Shown here: one piece after another, positions 7,661 through 16,677 of the stretch
How the letters are laid out: the number at the start of each line of letters is the position of its first letter
How positions within the stretch are numbered: the stretch's first letter is position 1
Assembly: GCF_010500815.1 (NCBI RefSeq)
Contig: NZ_JAAAMG010000005.1
Coordinates: forward strand, 1 to 64,000
DNA: 64,000 nt
Source of the DNA: Jiella pacifica
Lineage (GTDB): Bacteria; Pseudomonadota; Alphaproteobacteria; Rhizobiales; Rhizobiaceae
Reading direction: 5' to 3'
Translations under genes and position numbers: made by a program
Notes under the pieces: generated by a model
What the model was told of the DNA's origin: nothing
Database searches by the model: none
The model's input: the letters and a program-made list of their open reading frames with translations, nothing else

Positions 7661-8926
7661 ATGAAGGTCATCATCGTCGGCGCCGGGATCGGCGGGCTCA
7701 CCACGGCCCTGATGCTGCACAAGCGCGGCATCGAGGCAGAGGTCTACGAGCAGTCGGCCGCCGTGCGCGAGATCGGCGTCGGCATCAACACCTTGCCCCA
7801 CGCAATCCGCGAACTCGCCGAGATCGGCCTGCTGCCAGCGCTCGACGCGACCGGCATCCGCACCCGCGAGCTCTACTACTACAACCGCCAGGGCCAGGAG
7901 GTGTGGCGCGAGCTGCGCGGCATCGACGCCGGCCATCCGGTGCCGCAGTTCTCGATCCATCGCGGCCGGCTGCAGAAGCTGATCCACGATGCTGTCATCG
8001 ACCGTCTCGGCCCCCAGTCGGTGAAGACCGGCCTCGCCTTGGCCGGCTGCATCCAGGACGAGGGCGGGGTGACCGCCCATTTCACCGACGCCGTCAGGGG
8101 CGCTGCCGGCACAACGGTGCGCGGCGACGTTTTGATCTGCGCCGACGGCATCCATTCGGCGGCTCGGCGGCTGTTCTATCCCGACGAGGGCGCGCCCTCC
8201 TGGAACGGCGTCCTGATGTGGCGCGGCGCTACCGAGTGGACGCCGTGGCGGGACGGCCGGACCATGGCGATCGGCGGCGGCATGGGGGCGAAATTCGTGC
8301 TCTATCCCATCGCCGAGGCCGAGGGCGGCAAGCAGTTGATGAACTGGGTCGTCAACATCAAGATGGCCGACGCGGCGAAGTCGCCGCCGCCGAAGGAGAG
8401 CTGGTCGCGCCTCGCCCAGCGGTCATTGGTTCTGCCCTATGCGAAACGCTTCGCGATCCCGGACTTCGACGTCGAGGCCCTGGTGGAGGCGACCCCGCAG
8501 GTGTTCGAATATCCCATGTGCGACCGCGATCCCCTGCCCCGTTGGACCTTCGGCCGGGTGACGCTCCTCGGCGACGCGGCCCATCCGATGTATCCGGTCG
8601 GCTCCAATGGCGCTTCGCAGGCGATCCTCGATGCCCGCTGCCTCGCCGACAATCTGGCGCGGTCCGAACACCCCCGCCAGGCGCTCTTTGCTTATGAGCG
8701 CGAGCGTCTGCCGGTGACGGCCGAGGTCGTCCGGATGAACCGCAGGGGCGGCCCAGAAAGGGTCATCGACGAGGTCGAGAAGCGCGCGCCGGCCGGTTTC
8801 ACCCATGTCGAGGACGTCATCCCGCGCGCCGAGCTGAAGGCCATCGTCGGCGGCTATGCCGGCAAGGCCGGCTTTGCCACCGAGGCGGACCGGCAGGTGA
8901 CAGAGCGCCGGGCGGCAAACGGCTGA
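7661..8926 (+). CDS. FAD-dependent aromatic monooxygenase, PhzS-like
   Basis: A 421-residue group A flavoprotein hydroxylase. The N-terminal Rossmann motif is GAGIGG (residues 7-12), and the second FAD-binding block GDAAHPMYPVGSNGASQ lies near residue 304. Long stretches resemble Pseudomonas PhzS (5-methylphenazine-1-carboxylate monooxygenase), including GVGIN, FSIHRG.LQ, ADGIHS and the CDRDPLPRW region. PhzS uses NADH and O2 for oxidative decarboxylation/hydroxylation of an aromatic acid. No phenazine genes are here, and the setting is anthranilate-type CoA catabolism, so a hydroxylated (hetero)aromatic acid is a more likely substrate. It is probably in an operon with the cupin. Confidence 0.8.
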   Translation: MKVIIVGAGIGGLTTALMLHKRGIEAEVYEQSAAVREIGVGINTLPHAIRELAEIGLLPALDATGIRTRELYYYNRQGQEVWRELRGIDAGHPVPQFSIHRGRLQKLIHDAVIDRLGPQSVKTGLALAGCIQDEGGVTAHFTDAVRGAAGTTVRGDVLICADGIHSAARRLFYPDEGAPSWNGVLMWRGATEWTPWRDGRTMAIGGGMGAKFVLYPIAEAEGGKQLMNWVVNIKMADAAKSPPPKESWSRLAQRSLVLPYAKRFAIPDFDVEALVEATPQVFEYPMCDRDPLPRWTFGRVTLLGDAAHPMYPVGSNGASQAILDARCLADNLARSEHPRQALFAYERERLPVTAEVVRMNRRGGPERVIDEVEKRAPAGFTHVEDVIPRAELKAIVGGYAGKAGFATEADRQVTERRAANG

Positions 8927-8966
8927 TTTCGTTCGACAGCGACATCCGGTTGCCGGCCTATGCCGA

Positions 8967-8988
8967 ATTAGTTTAAGGTTAAAGGAAA
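8967..8988. promoter_or_regulatory. Inverted-repeat operator upstream of the SDR/MarR operon (site 2 of 3)
   Basis: A perfect left half ATTAGTTTA, spacer AGGT, and degenerate right half TAAAGGAAA; it ends 20 bases before the GTG of the SDR gene. TTGCCG at 8950-8955 is placed like a -35 element for a -10 within the site. Because the second gene of the operon is a MarR regulator, negative autoregulation is the simplest reading. Confidence 0.6.
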
Positions 8989-9008
8989 TCGCGCAGGACA
9001 TCCGCCCC

Positions 9009-9773
9009 GTGGCCAAGACCGATCACCCCCGTCACGTCCTCGTCACCGGCTCCTCGCGGGGCATCGGCCGGGCGATCGCCGGCGCCTTCGTCGCGGCCGG
9101 CGACCGGGTGACGGCGCATGCCCGCACGGCGGGAAGCGCCGACGCGGCAATGGCCGAACTCGGCGCTCACGGCGCCATCGCCGCGGACGTCACCGATGCG
9201 CTGGCGCTGCAACGGGCGATCGCGGCGGCAGTGGAGGCCGGCGGCCCGATCGACGTCCTCGTCAACAATGCCGGCGGCGCCTCGACGGCCCCCTTGTCGC
9301 GCCTCGACGTCGATCAGCTTCGCCAGATGATGGCGCTCAACCTCGAGCCGGTTTTGACCGCCATCAAGGCCGTGGTCCCGGCGATGAAGGAGAGCGGCGG
9401 CGGGCGGATCGTTACCGTCGCCTCGACGGCAGGGCTCAAGGGCTACACCTATGTCGGCGCCTATTCCGCCGCCAAGCATGCGGTCGTCGGCCTCACGCGG
9501 GCCTTGGCGCAGGAACTCGCCGGCTCCGGCATCACCGTCAACGCCGTCTGCCCCGGCTATACCGACACGGCGCTGATCGGCGACAGCCTCGACAAGCTGG
9601 AAGCCAGGACCGGCCGGTCGCGCGAAGAGCTTCTGAAGAACTTCACCAAGGTCAATCCGCTGGGCCGGCTGATCGCGCCGGAAGAGGTCGCAGATTGCGT
9701 GCTGTGGCTCGCCGGACGGAATGCTGGCGCGGTAACGGGCCAGGCGATTGCGGTCGCGGGAGGCGAGATGTGA
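9009..9773 (+). CDS. Short-chain dehydrogenase, probable 3-hydroxyacyl-CoA dehydrogenase
   Basis: A 254-residue classical SDR. The cofactor motif TGSSRGIG is at 13-20, NNAG at 86-89, and the catalytic Tyr152-Lys156 lie in YSAAK. In this operon the likely reaction is NAD-dependent oxidation of the hydroxyacyl-CoA formed by the neighbouring enoyl-CoA hydratase, during ring-derived beta-oxidation; SDR sequence alone does not fix the substrate. The GTG at 9009 is the only start that keeps the nucleotide-binding strand. Its stop overlaps the MarR start. Confidence 0.8.
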   Translation: MAKTDHPRHVLVTGSSRGIGRAIAGAFVAAGDRVTAHARTAGSADAAMAELGAHGAIAADVTDALALQRAIAAAVEAGGPIDVLVNNAGGASTAPLSRLDVDQLRQMMALNLEPVLTAIKAVVPAMKESGGGRIVTVASTAGLKGYTYVGAYSAAKHAVVGLTRALAQELAGSGITVNAVCPGYTDTALIGDSLDKLEARTGRSREELLKNFTKVNPLGRLIAPEEVADCVLWLAGRNAGAVTGQAIAVAGGEM

Positions 9774-10318
9774 GCTCCACCCGCCTGCGCGAACATGTCG
9801 ACGCCGAATCCAAGCTCGACGAGGACACCGTGAATCACCGGGTTGAGCTGCGGCTGTGGCTGCGGCTTCTCACCTGCGCCAATCTCATCGAGGCCGAGAT
9901 CCGCAAGCGGCTGCGGGAGAATTTCGACACCACCCTGCCCCGCTTCGACCTGATGGCGCAGCTCGAACGCGCGCCGGACGGCATCCTCCTCGGCGAACTC
10001 TCCCGCCGCATGATGGTCTCGAACGGCAATGTCACCGGCCTCGTCGAGCGGCTGGTCCAGGAAGGGCTGATCGAGCGGCAGGTTTCCGAACGGGACCGCA
10101 GAGCCGCCCTCGTTCGCCTCACCGAGCGCGGCGCGGCCGTCTTCGCCAAGATGGCCAGAGCCCACAGCGACTGGGTGGCCGAGCTTCTCGCCGGCCTCTC
10201 CGCTCAAGACCAGAAGGCGCTGTGGTCGCGGCTCGGCGACCTCAAGCTCTCCGTGCGTGTCGCCACCGAGGGCGACGGCGACGCCATGGCACAGCCCGAT
10301 CCGGAGGAAGACCGATGA
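9770..10318 (+). CDS. MarR-family transcriptional regulator
   Basis: A 182-residue winged-helix regulator. Helices around residues 15-50 should form the dimer interface. The HTH is near 65-95 ([24 protein letters not shown]), and the wing carries the family's D-R-R motif ([12 protein letters not shown]). The GTG at 9770 overlaps the SDR stop (GTGA), and its own stop overlaps the next ATG, so the regulator is made together with the enzymes. MarR proteins of aromatic operons are usually repressors released by the CoA-thioester intermediate. The three ATTAGTTTA-type inverted repeats in this window are the likely binding sites. Confidence 0.88.
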   Translation: MSSTRLREHVDAESKLDEDTVNHRVELRLWLRLLTCANLIEAEIRKRLRENFDTTLPRFDLMAQLERAPDGILLGELSRRMMVSNGNVTGLVERLVQEGLIERQVSERDRRAALVRLTERGAAVFAKMARAHSDWVAELLAGLSAQDQKALWSRLGDLKLSVRVATEGDGDAMAQPDPEEDR

Positions 10319-11148
10319 GACGCCAGAACGCCATCGCCGCGCCGCTGACCGACTTTTCGCCGGAGCACTTCCAGCTGTCGATCGACGGCGGCATCGCCAC
10401 GGTCACGCTGAACCGGCCGGAGAGAAAAAACCCGCTCACCTTCGAGAGCTATGCCGAGCTGCGCGACACGTTCCACGCGCTGCGCTTCGACGATACGGTC
10501 AAGGCGGTCGTGATCACCGGCGCGGGCGGCAACTTCTCCTCCGGCGGCGACGTCTTCGATATCATCGAGCCGCTGACCAAGATGGAAGCCGCCGAGCTTC
10601 ACGCCTTCACGACGATGACCGGTGACCTCGTCAAGGAGATGCGCGCCTGCCCGCAGCCGATCGTCGCCGCGGTGGAAGGCGTCTGCGCCGGCGCCGGCGC
10701 GATCATGGCCATGGCCTCCGACATGCGGGTGGGCGCTACGGGAGCCAAGGTCGCGTTCCTGTTCAACCGCGTCGGCCTTGCCGGCTGCGACATGGGCGCC
10801 TGCGCCATCCTGCCCCGGCTGATCGGCCAGGGACGCGCCTCGGAGCTGCTCTACACCGGCCGCTTCATGAGCGCCGAGGAGGGCGAGCGCTGGGGCTTCT
10901 TCAACCGCCTGACGGAGAAGGACGGGGCGCTCGCCGGCGCGATGGAGATGGCGAAGGCACTGACCGAGGGGCCGACCTACGCCAATTCCGTCACCAAGAA
11001 GATGCTGCAGATGGAATGGGCGATGGGCGTCGAGGAGGCGATCGACGCCGAGGCGATTGCCCAGGCGCTGTGCATGAAGACTGGCGACTTTCGCCGGGCC
11101 TTCGAGGCTTTCGCGGCCAAGCAGAAGCCGGTCTTCGAGGGGAACTGA
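10315..11148 (+). CDS. Enoyl-CoA hydratase/isomerase family protein
   Basis: A 277-residue crotonase-fold enzyme with two oxyanion-hole segments, GNFSSGGDV (about residue 75) and [19 protein letters not shown] (about 122). The usual catalytic Glu after the second segment is not obvious: the equivalent region reads [12 protein letters not shown]. Ring-opening or hydrolase chemistry is therefore possible as well as simple hydration. It is coupled to the MarR gene by an ATGA overlap and precedes an acyl-CoA dehydrogenase gene, consistent with processing of a non-aromatic cyclic CoA ester. Confidence 0.8.
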   Translation: MRRQNAIAAPLTDFSPEHFQLSIDGGIATVTLNRPERKNPLTFESYAELRDTFHALRFDDTVKAVVITGAGGNFSSGGDVFDIIEPLTKMEAAELHAFTTMTGDLVKEMRACPQPIVAAVEGVCAGAGAIMAMASDMRVGATGAKVAFLFNRVGLAGCDMGACAILPRLIGQGRASELLYTGRFMSAEEGERWGFFNRLTEKDGALAGAMEMAKALTEGPTYANSVTKKMLQMEWAMGVEEAIDAEAIAQALCMKTGDFRRAFEAFAAKQKPVFEGN

Positions 11149-11152
11149 GGCC

Positions 11153-12301
11153 GTGGCGGACAAGAGCTTCCTCGACTGGCCGTTCTTCGAAGAGCGTCAC
11201 CGCGCGCTGGCGGAAGAGGCCGACGGATGGGCTGCCGCCAACGTCCCCTCGCTGGTCGACCACCACGACGTCGATGGCAGCTGCCGGCGCCTCGTCGCCG
11301 CCATGGGCTCGGCGGGGTTCCTCGCCCACGCGGCGCCCGAGGACGGACGTTTCGATGTCCGCAGCCTCTGCATCCTGCGCGAGACCTTGGCCCGCCATGA
11401 CGGGCTCGCCGACTTCGCCTTCGCCATGCAGGGGCTCGGCACCGGCGCTTTGACGCTGTCGGGCAGCGAGGCGTTGAAAGAGCGGGTCATGCCCGGTGTT
11501 CGCTCGGGCAAGACCATCGCGGCCTTTGCCCTGACCGAGCCCGAGGCCGGCTCCGACGTCGCCGAGATCGCGCTCGCAGCCACCCCCGCCGGCAACGACA
11601 TGGTCCGGCTCGACGGGGAGAAGACCTGGATCTCCAATGGCGGCATCGCCGGCCACTACGTCGTCTTCGCCCGCACCGGCGAGGCGCCCGGCGCCCGCGG
11701 CCTTTCGGCCTTTTCGGTGCCGGCCGACACGTCCGGCCTCATCGTCGCCGAGCGGCTGGAGACGATCGCCCCGCATCCCCTCGCCCGGCTGACATTCGAG
11801 GACTGCCGCATTCCGGCTACGAACCGCATCGGCGAGGCCGGCGCCGGTTTCAAGATCGCCATGGCGACCCTCGACGTCTTCCGCTCGACGGTCGGCGCCG
11901 CGGCGCTCGGCTTTGCCCGCCGGGCGCTGGACGTCACATTGGAGCGCGCCCAAACGCGAAAACTCTTCGACGCGCCACTGGCCGACATGCAGCTGACCCA
12001 GACCGCGCTGGCCGAAATGGCGACGGCGATCGATACCTCCGCCCTCCTCGTCTATCGCGCCGCGTGGACCCGAGACGCCGGCGCGCCGCGCATCACCCGC
12101 GAGGCGGCGATGGCCAAGATGGTCGCCACCGAAAGCGCGCAAGAGGTCATCGACCGCGCCGTGCAGCTGCACGGCGGCGAAGGCGTGCGCTCCGGCTCGG
12201 TGCCGGAGACGCTCTACCGCGAGATCCGGGCGCTGCGGATCTACGAGGGTGCCACGGAAGTGCAGAAGCTGATCATCGCCCGCCAACTCCTGTCGTCCTG
12301 A
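11153..12301 (+). CDS. Acyl-CoA dehydrogenase
   Basis: A 382-residue flavoenzyme of the four-domain ACAD family. [13 protein letters not shown] is the flavin-contact strand, WISNGGIA the next block, and the C-terminal [16 protein letters not shown] carries the catalytic Glu region (about residue 364). It should introduce a 2,3-double bond into a CoA ester, passing electrons to ETF. GTG at 11153 follows the hydratase stop by four bases. In this operon it most likely acts on a ring-derived acyl-CoA. Confidence 0.85.
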   Translation: MADKSFLDWPFFEERHRALAEEADGWAAANVPSLVDHHDVDGSCRRLVAAMGSAGFLAHAAPEDGRFDVRSLCILRETLARHDGLADFAFAMQGLGTGALTLSGSEALKERVMPGVRSGKTIAAFALTEPEAGSDVAEIALAATPAGNDMVRLDGEKTWISNGGIAGHYVVFARTGEAPGARGLSAFSVPADTSGLIVAERLETIAPHPLARLTFEDCRIPATNRIGEAGAGFKIAMATLDVFRSTVGAAALGFARRALDVTLERAQTRKLFDAPLADMQLTQTALAEMATAIDTSALLVYRAAWTRDAGAPRITREAAMAKMVATESAQEVIDRAVQLHGGEGVRSGSVPETLYREIRALRIYEGATEVQKLIIARQLLSS

Positions 12302-12312
12302 GGAGATCCGCC

Positions 12313-13959
12313 ATGTCCGCTACATGCCATGTCGACCGCTTCGTCCTCGACAATCTGCCGCCGGCGGATCTGATGCCCGACTTCGTCAATCTCGACCGGC
12401 TCGGCTATCCGGAGATGCTGAACGCGACGGTCGAGCTGGTCGACCGGCATGTCAGCGAGGGCCGCGGCGACCGGCCTGCCCTGCTCGCGCCCGGCGGTGT
12501 ACGCTGGACCTATGGCGATCTCGCCCGGACGATCGACCGCATGGCGAATGTCCTGACGCAGAAGCTCGGCCTCGTGCCCGGCGCCCGCGTCCTTTTGCGC
12601 TCGGCGAACAACCCGACCAAGGTCGCGCTCTACATGGCGATCATCAAGGCCGGCGGGATCGTCGTCGCCACCATGCCGCTGCTGCGTTCCCGCGAACTCG
12701 TGCAGATCCTCGACAAGGCGAAGATCGGTCTCGTCCTGTCCGATGCGGCGCTCGGCGAGGAGATGGAGAAGGCCACGGATCTTGCCGCCGAGCGGCCGCG
12801 CGTCGTCACATGGTCGGGCACGGCGGGCGGCGAACTCGGCGCCCTCCTGGAGGGTGCCTCCGACCGGTTCGAAGCCGCACCGACGCGGGCCGACGATCCC
12901 TGCCTCCTCGGCTTCACCTCGGGCACCACCGGGCTTCCGAAGGCGACGATCCACTATCAACGCGACCTCCTCGTCATCTGCGACTGCTACGCCAAGGAGA
13001 TCCTCCAGGCGAACGAAGACGACGTCTTCATCGGCTCGCCGCCGCTCGCCTTCACCTTCGGGCTCGGCGGCCTCGTGCTCTTCCCGTTCCGGGTCGGCGC
13101 CTCGGCGGTGCTGCTCGAAAAGGCCGGGCCGGCGGATCTCGCCAAGGCGATCGGCGAATACAAGGCGACGATCTCCTTCACCGCGCCGACGGCCTATCGC
13201 GCCATCCTGTCGAAACTCGACGAATACGACCTCTCGTCCTTGCGCAAATGCGTCTCGGCCGGCGAGACCCTGCCGAAGCCGACCTTCGACGCCTGGCACG
13301 AGGCGACCGGCATCAAGCTGATGGACGGCATCGGCGCGACCGAGATGCTGCACATCTTCATCGCCGCGCGGGAGGACGAGATCCGCCCCGGCGCGACGGG
13401 AAAGCCGGTGCCGGGCTACGAGGCGAAGATCGTCGACTTCGAGGGCAACGAGATGCCGCGCGGCACGTCGGGGCGGCTCGCCGTGCGCGGCCCGATCGGC
13501 TGCCGCTATCTCGCCGACGAGCGCCAGCGGGTCTATGTCGAGAAGGGCTGGAACGTCACCGGCGACACCTATGTCGAGGACGAGGACGGCTATTTCTGGT
13601 TCCAGGCGCGCAACGACGACATGATCGTCTCGGCCGGCTACAACATCGCCGGACCGGAGGTCGAGGCGGCGCTGCTCTCCCATCCCGCCGTGATGGAGAC
13701 GGGAGTGGTGGGAGCGCCCGATCCCGAGCGCGGCCATGTCGTGCGCGCCTATGTGGTGCTGGCCGAAGGCTACGAGGACACGCCGGCCCTTGCCAAGGAC
13801 CTGCAGGACCATGTGAAGCGCGAGCTCGCGCCATACAAATATCCGCGCCAGATCGTCTTCGTCGACGGGCTGCCGAAGACCCAATCCGGCAAGATGCAGC
13901 GCTTCGCCCTGCGCCGTCAGGCGGAGGAAGAGGCGCAAAGACAGGGAGAAAACGCGTGA
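12313..13959 (+). CDS. 2-aminobenzoate-CoA ligase (benzoate-CoA ligase family)
   Basis: A 548-residue ANL-superfamily AMP-forming ligase. The P-loop FTSGTTGLPKA is near 200-211, the adenylate motif region DGIGATE near 338, and the C-terminal catalytic Lys in TQSGKMQR near 525. The N-terminus (HVDRFVLDNLPP, YPEMLNATVELVD) and segments such as LRSANNPTK and AGGIVVATMPLLR resemble my recollection of the Azoarcus evansii anthranilate-CoA ligase. It should activate 2-aminobenzoate with ATP and CoA in the cytosol. AGGAG precedes the ATG by seven bases. A salicylate- or benzoate-CoA ligase is the main alternative. Confidence 0.82.
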   Translation: MSATCHVDRFVLDNLPPADLMPDFVNLDRLGYPEMLNATVELVDRHVSEGRGDRPALLAPGGVRWTYGDLARTIDRMANVLTQKLGLVPGARVLLRSANNPTKVALYMAIIKAGGIVVATMPLLRSRELVQILDKAKIGLVLSDAALGEEMEKATDLAAERPRVVTWSGTAGGELGALLEGASDRFEAAPTRADDPCLLGFTSGTTGLPKATIHYQRDLLVICDCYAKEILQANEDDVFIGSPPLAFTFGLGGLVLFPFRVGASAVLLEKAGPADLAKAIGEYKATISFTAPTAYRAILSKLDEYDLSSLRKCVSAGETLPKPTFDAWHEATGIKLMDGIGATEMLHIFIAAREDEIRPGATGKPVPGYEAKIVDFEGNEMPRGTSGRLAVRGPIGCRYLADERQRVYVEKGWNVTGDTYVEDEDGYFWFQARNDDMIVSAGYNIAGPEVEAALLSHPAVMETGVVGAPDPERGHVVRAYVVLAEGYEDTPALAKDLQDHVKRELAPYKYPRQIVFVDGLPKTQSGKMQRFALRRQAEEEAQRQGENA

Positions 13960-14411
13960 ATCTCACCCGGCCGGTCGCCGGCGAGACGGAGACGTCCGCC
14001 GCAGGGATGGACGACGAGGGGCTGACGGTGCTGCAGCCGGAAGGCTGGAAGAAGCCGAAGGGCTATGCCAACGGCATGATGGGCCGCGGCCGTCTGGTGC
14101 TCACCGGCGGGCTGATCGGCTGGGACGACAACGAGGTGTTCGCCGACGGTTTCATTCCGCAGGTCGAGCAGACGCTGAAGAACGTCGTCGCCGTCGTCGC
14201 CGCGGCTGGCGGCCGGCCGGAGCACATCGCCCGCCTCACCTGGTACGTGAAGAGCATTGCGACCTATCGGGCCTCCCTCGCCGAACTCGGGCCGGTCTAT
14301 CGCCGGGTGCTCGGCCGGCACTATCCGGCAATGGCGCTGGTCGAGGTTTCCGATCTCGTCGAAGAACAGGCTCTCGTCGAGATCGAGGCGACGGCGATCC
14401 TGCCGGATTGA
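13956..14411 (+). CDS. RidA/YjgF-family enamine/imine deaminase
   Basis: A 151-residue protein with the RidA fold: LQPEGWKKPKGYANG, LVLTGGLIGWD, the RLTWYVKS strand and the C-terminal VEIEATAIL strand. RidA proteins hydrolyse reactive enamines/imines to ketones plus ammonia. The GTG at 13956 overlaps the ligase stop, with GGGAG upstream. The monooxygenase/reductase at 16678-19074 is expected to yield a 2-amino-oxo-cyclohexenecarboxyl-CoA, itself an enamine, so a pathway-specific deaminase role is attractive. That role is inferred from position and chemistry. Confidence 0.85.
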   Translation: MNLTRPVAGETETSAAGMDDEGLTVLQPEGWKKPKGYANGMMGRGRLVLTGGLIGWDDNEVFADGFIPQVEQTLKNVVAVVAAAGGRPEHIARLTWYVKSIATYRASLAELGPVYRRVLGRHYPAMALVEVSDLVEEQALVEIEATAILPD

Positions 14412-14516
14412 TGGCGACGGGCCGGGATGCTTGCGCCTCCGGCCCGCCCAACGCATCAAGTCTCTCCCGGCAGTTCCCCGCGAACGGTCGGCCCCCATCG
14501 AAGGAAGCTGCGCCCC

Positions 14517-15371
14517 ATGGCCTATGACGCAATCTGGACGGGCGGCGAACCGATCGCCGACTACGACGCCGCCTATGACAATGGCGGCTCAATCACCGAC
14601 GCCGCGAGCTACCTGCCGCGCTGGCAGGCGAAGGCTCAAGCGTTTCGCGAGGCTTTGACGGCGGCGGGCCGCGCCGAACTCGGCGTCTCCTATGGCGACA
14701 AGCCGCGTCAGCATTACGACCTCTTCCGGCCGGAAGCCGAGCCGAAGGGCTTGGTCGTCTTCGTCCATGGCGGCTACTGGAAGGCCCGCGACATCGCCGA
14801 CTGGTCCCATCTCGCCGGCGGCGCCCTGGCGACAGGCTTTGCCGTCGCCATGCCGGAATATACGCTCTGCCCCGAAGCGACGATCCCCGAGATCACCCGC
14901 GAGATCGGCCACTTCCTCGATCAGGTGGCAGTGAGGATCCCCGGCCCGATCCGGCTCTCCGGCCATTCCGCCGGCGGCCATCTCGTTACCCGCATGCTCT
15001 GCCAGGGTGCACCGATCGCGGCCGAGACCGCCGCGCGGATCGACCGCACGGCCTCGATCAGCGGCTGCCACGATCTGCGCCCGATCATGCTGACCGGCAT
15101 GAACGCCGTCCTCGGTCTCGACGCGCGGACGGCGCGGGCGGAGAGCCCGGCGCTTCTGGAGCCGAGGGCGGGCGTCGACCTTCTCTGCCTCGCCGGCGGG
15201 GCGGAACTGCCGGAATTCCGCCGCCAGAACGCCCTCCTTGCAAACGCCTGGCACGGCTTCGGCGGCAGGACCCGTGCCGTCGAGCGGCCGGGCCGGCATC
15301 ACTTCGACATCGTCGACGACCTGATCGACCCAGCGAGCGAGCTCGTCGCATATCTCGCTGGCACAGCCTGA
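14517..15371 (+). CDS. Alpha/beta hydrolase, kynurenine formamidase-like
   Basis: A 284-residue alpha/beta-hydrolase. It has the oxyanion HGGYW motif (about 84-88), nucleophile elbow GHSAGG (Ser near 150) and a C-terminal His in RPGRHHFDIVDDL. This combination is characteristic of the AFMID-type arylformamidases that convert N-formylkynurenine to kynurenine, and not of the metal-dependent bacterial KynB. Anthranilate is made from kynurenine, which would tie this last operon gene to the pathway; hydrolysis of a CoA ester or ring-opened product is the alternative. AAGGAAG lies upstream of the ATG. Confidence 0.75.
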   Translation: MAYDAIWTGGEPIADYDAAYDNGGSITDAASYLPRWQAKAQAFREALTAAGRAELGVSYGDKPRQHYDLFRPEAEPKGLVVFVHGGYWKARDIADWSHLAGGALATGFAVAMPEYTLCPEATIPEITREIGHFLDQVAVRIPGPIRLSGHSAGGHLVTRMLCQGAPIAAETAARIDRTASISGCHDLRPIMLTGMNAVLGLDARTARAESPALLEPRAGVDLLCLAGGAELPEFRRQNALLANAWHGFGGRTRAVERPGRHHFDIVDDLIDPASELVAYLAGTA

Positions 15372-15562
15372 CTTCGGGAAAAGCCCCACGCGCAGGCAGA
15401 CCCCGGAAATGCCCGGAGCCTTTGCGCATCGGCCATCCTTTTCAAGGCGTTCTCCGCCACGGCCCTACGTCGCGGACCCAAGGGCCGCGAGCCACATTGC
15501 GGCGTGACTCGCTTGACCGGCTGCATCACGCGGCATGCCGCGCCACCTGTGTCACGCGGCGA

Positions 15563-16471
15563 TCACTGGCAGGAACAGAGCGCTTCGGACGCTTGGTCAT
15601 TCCAGGCACCGCCGACATAGGAATAGCTTCGGTTGCTTCGGAAGTGGGGCTCGCCCGAATTGATGTGCTTCCACAAGGTGATGGTGCAGCCGCCGCCGAC
15701 CTGGAAGGAGGAGACCTTATCGTTCCATGAGGGCTTGTAGAGGATGCTCTCGCATCCGGCCGAATGGCCGTTGGTGGTGCAGCCGACGCTTTCGCCATTC
15801 ACCATCCGGATACGGTCGAAGTCGCCGAAACGAAGGCTCGCTCCGCCATAGTCCCGGTGCTCGTAGATGGTACAGCCCGCACGGGCCTTCGGGATCGTCA
15901 CGGCCCCGCCTTGCGCGGTCCAGCGGATCGACCCGCCCTCGAAGTCCGAACGGCGATATTGTCCATCCTGATATTCATCGCTGATCGGGTAGCCCAGCGC
16001 ACCGCGCTCCCAGCCCATCGACGCCCATTTCTGGCGGATCGCTCCATAGACGGCGTGGGCGCCGGTCTGCGGCGTCCAGTAGATCGAGGATTCCGGTCTG
16101 CCGGGAAGATTGATCTGCCGGAAGTGATTGAAGCGCCCCCGACGGTCGGGCGTCACCGTTTCGTCGGTGATCGGGTATCCGTAGCCGACCCGGCCAAGCG
16201 ACGTCCACTTGTCCTCAATCGCACCCCAGACCGCAAAAGCGCCGATCGTCGGGTGCCAGTAGATCGCACCGTTGCGGAAATTGTTGAACCGTCCACCTCC
16301 AGGCGCATCCGCCTCATCGCTCATCGGCGCGCCGAGCGGCCCCGCTTCGCGCCCGAGGGCGGCATATTTTGCCCCTATGGCACCGTAGACGGCAAAGGCG
16401 AAGACACTTGAAGCGCATGCGAACAGGATCGCCACTCCGAGAAGGGCGACTTTTGTGTTGAAAATGCCCAT
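15563..16471 (-). CDS. Secreted LGFP-repeat protein with beta/gamma-crystallin-like C-terminus
   Basis: 302 residues. A signal peptide (about 1-26) is followed by three LGFP-type repeats (28-75, 79-132, 139-185), each reading A-V-x-G-A-I-x-x-K-x-x-x-x-G followed by G-x-P-x-(S/T)-D-E. The C-terminal region (200-302) has two Greek-key-like halves ending in WNDKVSS and WNDQAS, close to the Ca-binding N/D-N/D-x-x-S/T-S motif of beta/gamma-crystallins, and six cysteines. LGFP repeats are usually found on actinobacterial cell-wall proteins. A cell-surface or extracellular binding role is likely; the ligand is unknown. ATG at 16471 is preferred (GGAG eight bases upstream) over a GTG two codons earlier. 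Confidence 0.8.
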   Translation of the reverse strand: MGIFNTKVALLGVAILFACASSVFAFAVYGAIGAKYAALGREAGPLGAPMSDEADAPGGGRFNNFRNGAIYWHPTIGAFAVWGAIEDKWTSLGRVGYGYPITDETVTPDRRGRFNHFRQINLPGRPESSIYWTPQTGAHAVYGAIRQKWASMGWERGALGYPISDEYQDGQYRRSDFEGGSIRWTAQGGAVTIPKARAGCTIYEHRDYGGASLRFGDFDRIRMVNGESVGCTTNGHSAGCESILYKPSWNDKVSSFQVGGGCTITLWKHINSGEPHFRSNRSYSYVGGAWNDQASEALCSCQ

Positions 16472-16677
16472 CGTCACAGCTCCGCTTGCAACGACGTTAC
16501 TTTACGATAGGCTGCAAGCACATATCAGTTCATCAAGTAAAATTGATCCATGACGGCCAATCTCATTTTTCGAACGGATGTCAACACAATGCAGCCAGTA
16601 AAAATTCGTGGCTTCTTGTCGTTCATTCTCGATCGTCGCTCGGTCAGGCATCGATGGCGCATCGGCTTTCTGGCGGA

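Noticed and set aside
15372-15562. Transcription terminator between the hydrolase and LGFP genes
   Set aside because: The convergent 191-base gap has no stem followed by a T-run on either strand.
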